Positions 30,250 through 32,550 of a stretch of 32,550 nucleotides of DNA are shown one piece after another. Position 1 is the first letter of the stretch, and every line of letters begins with the position of its first letter. A program made the position numbers and the translations under genes. The notes under the pieces were generated by a model. That model was not told where the DNA came from. It saw only the letters and a program-made list of their open reading frames with translations, and searched no databases. Source of the DNA: Phoronis australis (Eukaryota > Phoronida > Phoronidae); assembly GCA_002633005.1 (NCBI GenBank), contig NMRA01000930.1, positions 1 to 32,550 of the forward strand, in the 5' to 3' direction.

Positions 30250-32213
30250 CTGCGAGTGAAATAACAATTTGAAGGCATTTAATTTCTGCGGACTTCACCA
30301 TCCTGAAGGAAAGTGTTACTTTTGGAAGTCTTCTCTTTTTTGATCACCTTGGCATGTTTTACTTGCTATCATAGATATATTGGACCTGTTTATGACTTTT
30401 TTATCAACAGCAAACCAATTAAAATATCTATTCTTCAATTTGGAAATGTGACACAGTCAGCAAATGGCACATTGTAATCACCACGTGTCTGATTGACCGA
30501 AGCTCTGTTGCATTGAGTTTATCACCTATATCTGGCATCATTGGTCAAGTCAAATGGCAAATGTACCGATCAAGGTTGGGATTGAAAATTGGCAAGGATC
30601 TTGGCTATTGAGCACATTTCTCTGAATGGAAAGAAAGGAGGTATTATTCACTTAAAGACCTACATGGGCCCCAATTTATCTCGCACTACTCTGATACTCG
30701 CAGTAGATTATTCTGAACTCGTACGAAAGAGACAGAACTTGCTCACTACGTCAAACTTTCGATTTGAGGAACTGCTACTTTTTCTTAATTTAGTTTTTTT
30801 AAGAACTAAATTAAAAAGCATCAAATTCAGTTCCATTCATACCGAGTAAAATATCCAAGTTTTCCAAAAAAGATCTTCAATACGGTAATAAACTTTCCTC
30901 TTAAAACAGGCATGCGAATGCTATAGTAGATCATGTGATTTATTACGTCATCTAACAAAATCCAGTGTTGAGTGGTCATGGCACACTTGCTTCATCTGCA
31001 CACTTAAAGGCCAAGTATGGTGCCAAAATGACTATTTTTACATCTAAAATACATTTATTGATAAAAAACATCAAAATACTGTGCCATATCATACCCCAGT
31101 CGGTAATTAAGTAGGCATTCGACAATACAGTAGCCCCATCACGAACCCCACTTAGCACCAAAAAAAACTTGAGACGGCGCTTGCACTAATCGAAGTCTAT
31201 GACATCATCGTTTCAACGAATTTGGCTTTCACCGTGTCTCCAGAGTATTGGAATCAGAGATGACTCGTTTTTTAATTTAGTGCAAAATAAGGAATCACAT
31301 TAATTTTTCATTTCATGTCAGTTAATATTAAAATTAATCAAAATCACTACCTTTAGAATTTTTATTCAATTATTTAGCACACATTCTAATACGGGCCCGT
31401 ATGGGAATCCCCGGGAGTGTGACTGGTGCCGTCGAAACAGCCGGAAAAACAAAACGCTTCGTCTGAATTGTTATCAGCAATTTCCGAATGTTTATTATAA
31501 AGTGTAATTTGTTTGATACAAAAAATATCTTTTTGAAGCCGAAGGTGTGAACGCTGCGCGATTCCAATACGGACGGCTGTCCACTGTGTGTACCGTACGC
31601 GTATAGACGACAACAGGCCATTTAATTTGGTGCAAAATACTTAGAAACGTTAGGCTTACAGCACATATCAGCATGATATTTTCGTACAATGCAACTATAT
31701 TCAAATTCATTGAAAATTTTATATTAGAAACTGAATTTTCAAAATAAGTCGCCTTGAAATGCTGCAACCCGTTATCGGTCAAGCTAAAAAAAATGCGTGT
31801 CTGTAATAAATTAAAATTACGAAATAAAGTCTGTATAGCATGAAAACATACCTAGTCATAAGAATTTCTAATCAATTGAAAGTTTTAGATTCAGTATCAG
31901 AATTCCGTTAGTCCTACGGGAACGACCCAAATCAGACAGAATATTCCGGATTTGGGCCGGATTCCCTGGGCCGGAACAGTGACACGAAACGTCAAAGTGC
32001 CAACCAGCTAACTGTTTGAAGACTATCGCCAAAATACATCTAGGTAACACTGTGACTTGAGCTCTGTTAAACCATAGAACATAGACTGCAGTCTATCACG
32101 AAATTTCATAGGCCTACTTACAGACCGGGTATGAGTTGTGTTAGTCAACTCGTCGTGAAACCGACCGACGACCGGGGTGCATGCAAAATCTGGGAGACAA
32201 TTCGGACACTCAC
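30250..32213. other. Unassigned stretch, possibly intron of a - strand gene
   Basis: Open frames at 31370-31782 and 31868-32050 (-) have no known domain. Two GGGCCGGA copies lie close together at about 31954 and 31971. Confidence 0.4.
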
Positions 32214-32298
32214 CTTGCCCGTTCAGTGCCAGTCGTTTAAGGGAAAAACAATCTAATAAACGTCATTTGCTAGCATTACTCTCGGCCTTTTGAGTTTT
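32214..32298 (-). other. Candidate non-coding 5' exon
   Basis: On the - strand an excellent acceptor (CTTTTTTTCTTAG) and a strong donor (GGCAAG/GTGAGTG) bound 85 nt that have stops in all three frames. It could be a 5' UTR exon of the same gene as 30056-30249. The sequence around 32110-32350 is richer in CpG than average. Linkage to the other exon is speculative. Confidence 0.2.
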
Positions 32299-32550
32299 CT
32301 AAGAAAAAAAGTGTGTTGTCTTTTTGAAACAGTACGCTCGTGAAAAGCGCACGCCCCGTACTAAAATTTTGGGACTACTTTTGAGACATGATAACAGCTT
32401 CTCAGCAGTAAAGTTAGTGCTAAATTCGCTTTGTTGGTCTTAAAAATGCTAATAAGTTGTAACGAAATGAGACCAGTTCCGACAATTCGTTGTGACAGTA
32501 CGCAACCTCGTGGCAGCAAAGAACAGTTGATAGAAGAATAAACGGGGGGG

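Noticed and set aside
32543-32550. Run of G at the window end
   Set aside because: Most likely a homopolymer cut by the window edge; too short to interpret.
1-32550. CRISPR arrays, operons, rRNA or functional tRNA genes
   Set aside because: No regularly spaced identical repeats, no bacterial gene packing and no complete tRNA fold; the only tRNA-like segment (5536) lacks an acceptor stem.

Overview
The window looks like non-coding to gene-poor DNA from an animal nuclear genome. It is AT-rich, with spliced coding exons, several families of short dispersed repeats, decayed retroelements and no bacterial-style gene packing. The repeat style, the strong excess of the palindrome TACATGTA and the type of receptor phosphatase suggest a marine invertebrate, most likely a lophotrochozoan such as a mollusc. 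The species-level guess is inference.

The one host gene I recognise firmly is the 3' end of a receptor-type protein tyrosine phosphatase on the + strand. Three exons (about 4336-4522, 5232-5367 and 6052-6138) join in frame and encode the last part of the second, catalytically degenerate phosphatase domain (D2), ending at TGA 6136-6138. The rest of the gene must lie left of the window or in unrecognised exons. The first donor site reads GG instead of GT (4523-4524), so this copy is mis-spliced, non-canonical, or a decaying paralogue. The last intron holds a tRNA-like SINE head and a 94-bp tandem duplication.

Left of the phosphatase exons are, from the left edge: a fragment of a dispersed repeat, a LINE-like open frame fragment, an LTR-like block, and a decayed Ty3/gypsy pol fragment on the - strand. 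In that fragment protease runs straight into integrase, the unusual order of Gmr1-like elements. It carries stops, frameshifts and a Glu-to-Gln change at the third catalytic position of integrase.

The middle (6.1-25 kb) is mostly non-coding. It holds a degenerate LTR-element relic with a tRNA-Ser-like primer binding site (about 8.2-9.1 kb), a CpG-rich patch (13.3 kb), three copies of a 152-164 bp inverted-repeat element (16.25, 17.71 and 22.07 kb) and another small inverted-repeat element with a 6-bp target duplication (19.27 kb). The right part has a 683-bp TTAA-bounded element (25.3-26.0 kb) whose fragments recur at the left edge, and a second copy of a 400-bp repeat also found at 3.2 kb. 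It also has a - strand exon candidate (30056-30249) with good splice signals but unknown function.

Most open frames over 60 codons in the window look like chance or repeat sequence and are not annotated as genes. No tRNA, rRNA, CRISPR or complete protein-coding gene was found.
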